DNA of 64,000 nt, from assembly GCA_030147505.1 (NCBI GenBank), contig JASBVG010000068.1, positions 44,117 to 108,116 of the forward strand, given 5' to 3'. Under the pieces are notes generated by a model. The model was not told the origin of the DNA. It worked only from the letters and a program-made list of their open reading frames with translations, and did no database searches. The position numbers and the translations under genes are program-made. Shown in pieces: positions 62,638 through 64,000 of this stretch (position 1 is its first letter; each line of letters begins with the position of its first letter). Source of the stretch: Tardiphaga sp. (lineage in GTDB: Bacteria; Pseudomonadota; Alphaproteobacteria; Rhizobiales; Xanthobacteraceae).

Positions 62638-63495
62638 GTGGCCTTCGCCATGTCCGGCCCTCCAGGGCAAGCCTTGCCGCAGTGCGAACAGCTCGACCTG
62701 TTCCGCGCGCTGCCGGGCGACATGGCGCCACGCGACAGCCAGGACTTGATGGCCTTTCCATTCTTCTCGCTGGCGAAGTCGCGGCGCATCGCGCCGATCG
62801 ACTTCCGCAGCGGGAACATCACCATCCGCGTGGAAGGCACGGCCGAGCACGGCATCGCCACGATATGGGATGCCGACGTTTTGATTTGGGCGGCCTCGCA
62901 GATCGTGGAGGCACGCGACGCGGGCATTCGCCCGTCGCGCTGGATACACGCCACGCCCTACGAGATCCTGCGCTTCATCGGGCGCGGCACATCCCTCAAC
63001 GACTACCTGCGCCTGAAAGCGGCGCTCGACCGGCTGCAATCGACCAGTGTGGCCACGTCCATCCGAGAAACCACGGGCAGGCGCTTGCATCGCTTTTCGT
63101 GGATCAACGAATGGCGCGAACTGGCCGATGCCAGCGGCACGCCGCTGGGCATCGAGCTGATCCTGCCGGACTGGTTCTATGCCGGCGTGCTCGACGCCGC
63201 CCTGGTGCTGACCATCGACCCGGCTTATTTCCGCTTGAAGGGCGGCATCGAACGCTGGCTGTACCGCTTGGTACGCAAGCACGGCGGGCGGCAGGAACAC
63301 GGCTGGCAATTCGACTTCCGGCATCTGCATCGCAAATCCGGCAGCGCGGCTCGCTTCTCGGACTTCGCCTACGACCTGCGCGTGCTGGTGGCACGGCAGT
63401 CGTTACCCGGCTACGTCCTCGGCATCGAGCGCATGCCGGACGACAACACCGAACTGCTGACCTTCCGGCCCGTGCTGCATACGGCACGGGGATAA
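62638..63495 (+). CDS. Replication initiator protein A-like
   Basis: FPFFSLAKSRRIAPIDFRSGNITIRVEGTAEHGIATIWDADVLIWAASQI; RPA-type plasmid/ICE initiator. Confidence 0.88.
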   Translation: MAFAMSGPPGQALPQCEQLDLFRALPGDMAPRDSQDLMAFPFFSLAKSRRIAPIDFRSGNITIRVEGTAEHGIATIWDADVLIWAASQIVEARDAGIRPSRWIHATPYEILRFIGRGTSLNDYLRLKAALDRLQSTSVATSIRETTGRRLHRFSWINEWRELADASGTPLGIELILPDWFYAGVLDAALVLTIDPAYFRLKGGIERWLYRLVRKHGGRQEHGWQFDFRHLHRKSGSAARFSDFAYDLRVLVARQSLPGYVLGIERMPDDNTELLTFRPVLHTARG

Positions 63496-63520
63496 CTGCG
63501 GGAAAAGCTGTGGACGGCCT

Positions 63521-63585
63521 CGTGCTATCAGGAGTACCCGGTATCGTGCTATCGGGAGTACGCCTATCGTGCTATCAGGAGTACG
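63521..63585 (+). repeat. Three iterons TCGTGCTATC(A/G)GGAGTAC
   Basis: Copies at 63521-63538, 63545-63562, 63568-63585; 23-24 bp spacing. Confidence 0.9.
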
Positions 63586-63760
63586 AAAACGCCGCAAAGC
63601 CAGTAATGGCGCGGGTTTTCAGCCTCTCTAACTTACCTAACTATAAATCTCTAACTTTTAGTAGAAGCGCACCGTTTCGGTGGACAACCGCCAAACGGCA
63701 CAGCGAACAGCGTTTTGCAGGGCAGGCGAATCCCGGCTTTCCAGCATGGGAGGCCGCGTC

Positions 63761-64000
63761 ATGATCTTCGCGCTTCTCAATCAGAAAGGCGGCGTCGGCA
63801 AGACCACGCTCGCCACGCACATCGCGGGCGAACTGGCGATGCGCGGTCTGCACGTCATCCTGCTGGATGCCGACCCGCAGGGTTCCTCACTGGACTGGAC
63901 GCAGCGCAGAAGCCAGCAAGGCTTGCCACGGCTGTTCAGCGCCGTGGGCCTCGCACGCGAAACGCTGCACCAAGAGGCACCAGAACTCGCCAGGCGAGCA
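63761..64000 (+). CDS. parA: ParA-family ATPase, 3' end outside window
   Basis: [46 protein letters not shown]. Confidence 0.94.
   Translation, partial: MIFALLNQKGGVGKTTLATHIAGELAMRGLHVILLDADPQGSSLDWTQRRSQQGLPRLFSAVGLARETLHQEAPELARRA

Larger units (their letters stand above)
54470..64000. mobile_element. Left part of an integrative conjugative element resembling the Tn4371 family; right end outside window
   Basis: Integrase at boundary, RadC/JAB, DUF2285, AlpA-like, RepA-like, ParA in the expected order; transfer genes not in window. Confidence 0.85.

Noticed and set aside
63521-63585. Three regularly spaced repeats as CRISPR
   Set aside because: Spacing leaves only 5-6 bp between repeats and no cas genes; iterons fit better.

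Overview
The left ~54.4 kb looks like chromosomal core from an alphaproteobacterium of the Bradyrhizobium/Rhodopseudomonas/Afipia type (order from gene content and synteny, by recall). It contains ftsA(partial)-ftsZ-lpxC-bamD-recN-ligA, pepP, prmA, pcrA/uvrD-like, an isolated atpB-like gene, sugE behind a two-hairpin guanidine-II-type leader, a LysR/RidA/OYE locus, an AsmA-family gene, fumC, sspB, a split chrA pair, tctBAC, thyA-folA-hflK-hflC-degP, and serB/miaA. The right ~9.5 kb is the left end of an integrative conjugative element resembling the Tn4371 family: tyrosine integrase, a DUF1016 nuclease gene broken by an IS21 element, RadC/JAB, a truncated ars cassette, a DUF2285 remnant, an AlpA-like HTH, a RepA-like initiator, three iterons, and ParA running off the window. 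The most notable observation is at the element boundary. A short ORF, MRNKVTSLLIIVVPWRIAGGS*, followed by nested hairpins and a terminator ending in TTTTTTATTT, looks like a branched-chain amino-acid (ilv) leader-peptide attenuator. The element appears to be inserted at that terminator's T-tract, so the next gene downstream is the element's integrase instead of an ilv structural gene. Other unlisted signals include the guanidine-II-like riboswitch, paired GATGAA-N4/5-TTCATC operators, a cluster of DnaA-box-like motifs upstream of prmA, dispersed palindromic repeats, and several gene remnants. No CRISPR array, rRNA or confident tRNA was seen. All family calls are from reading the sequence; no database search was run.
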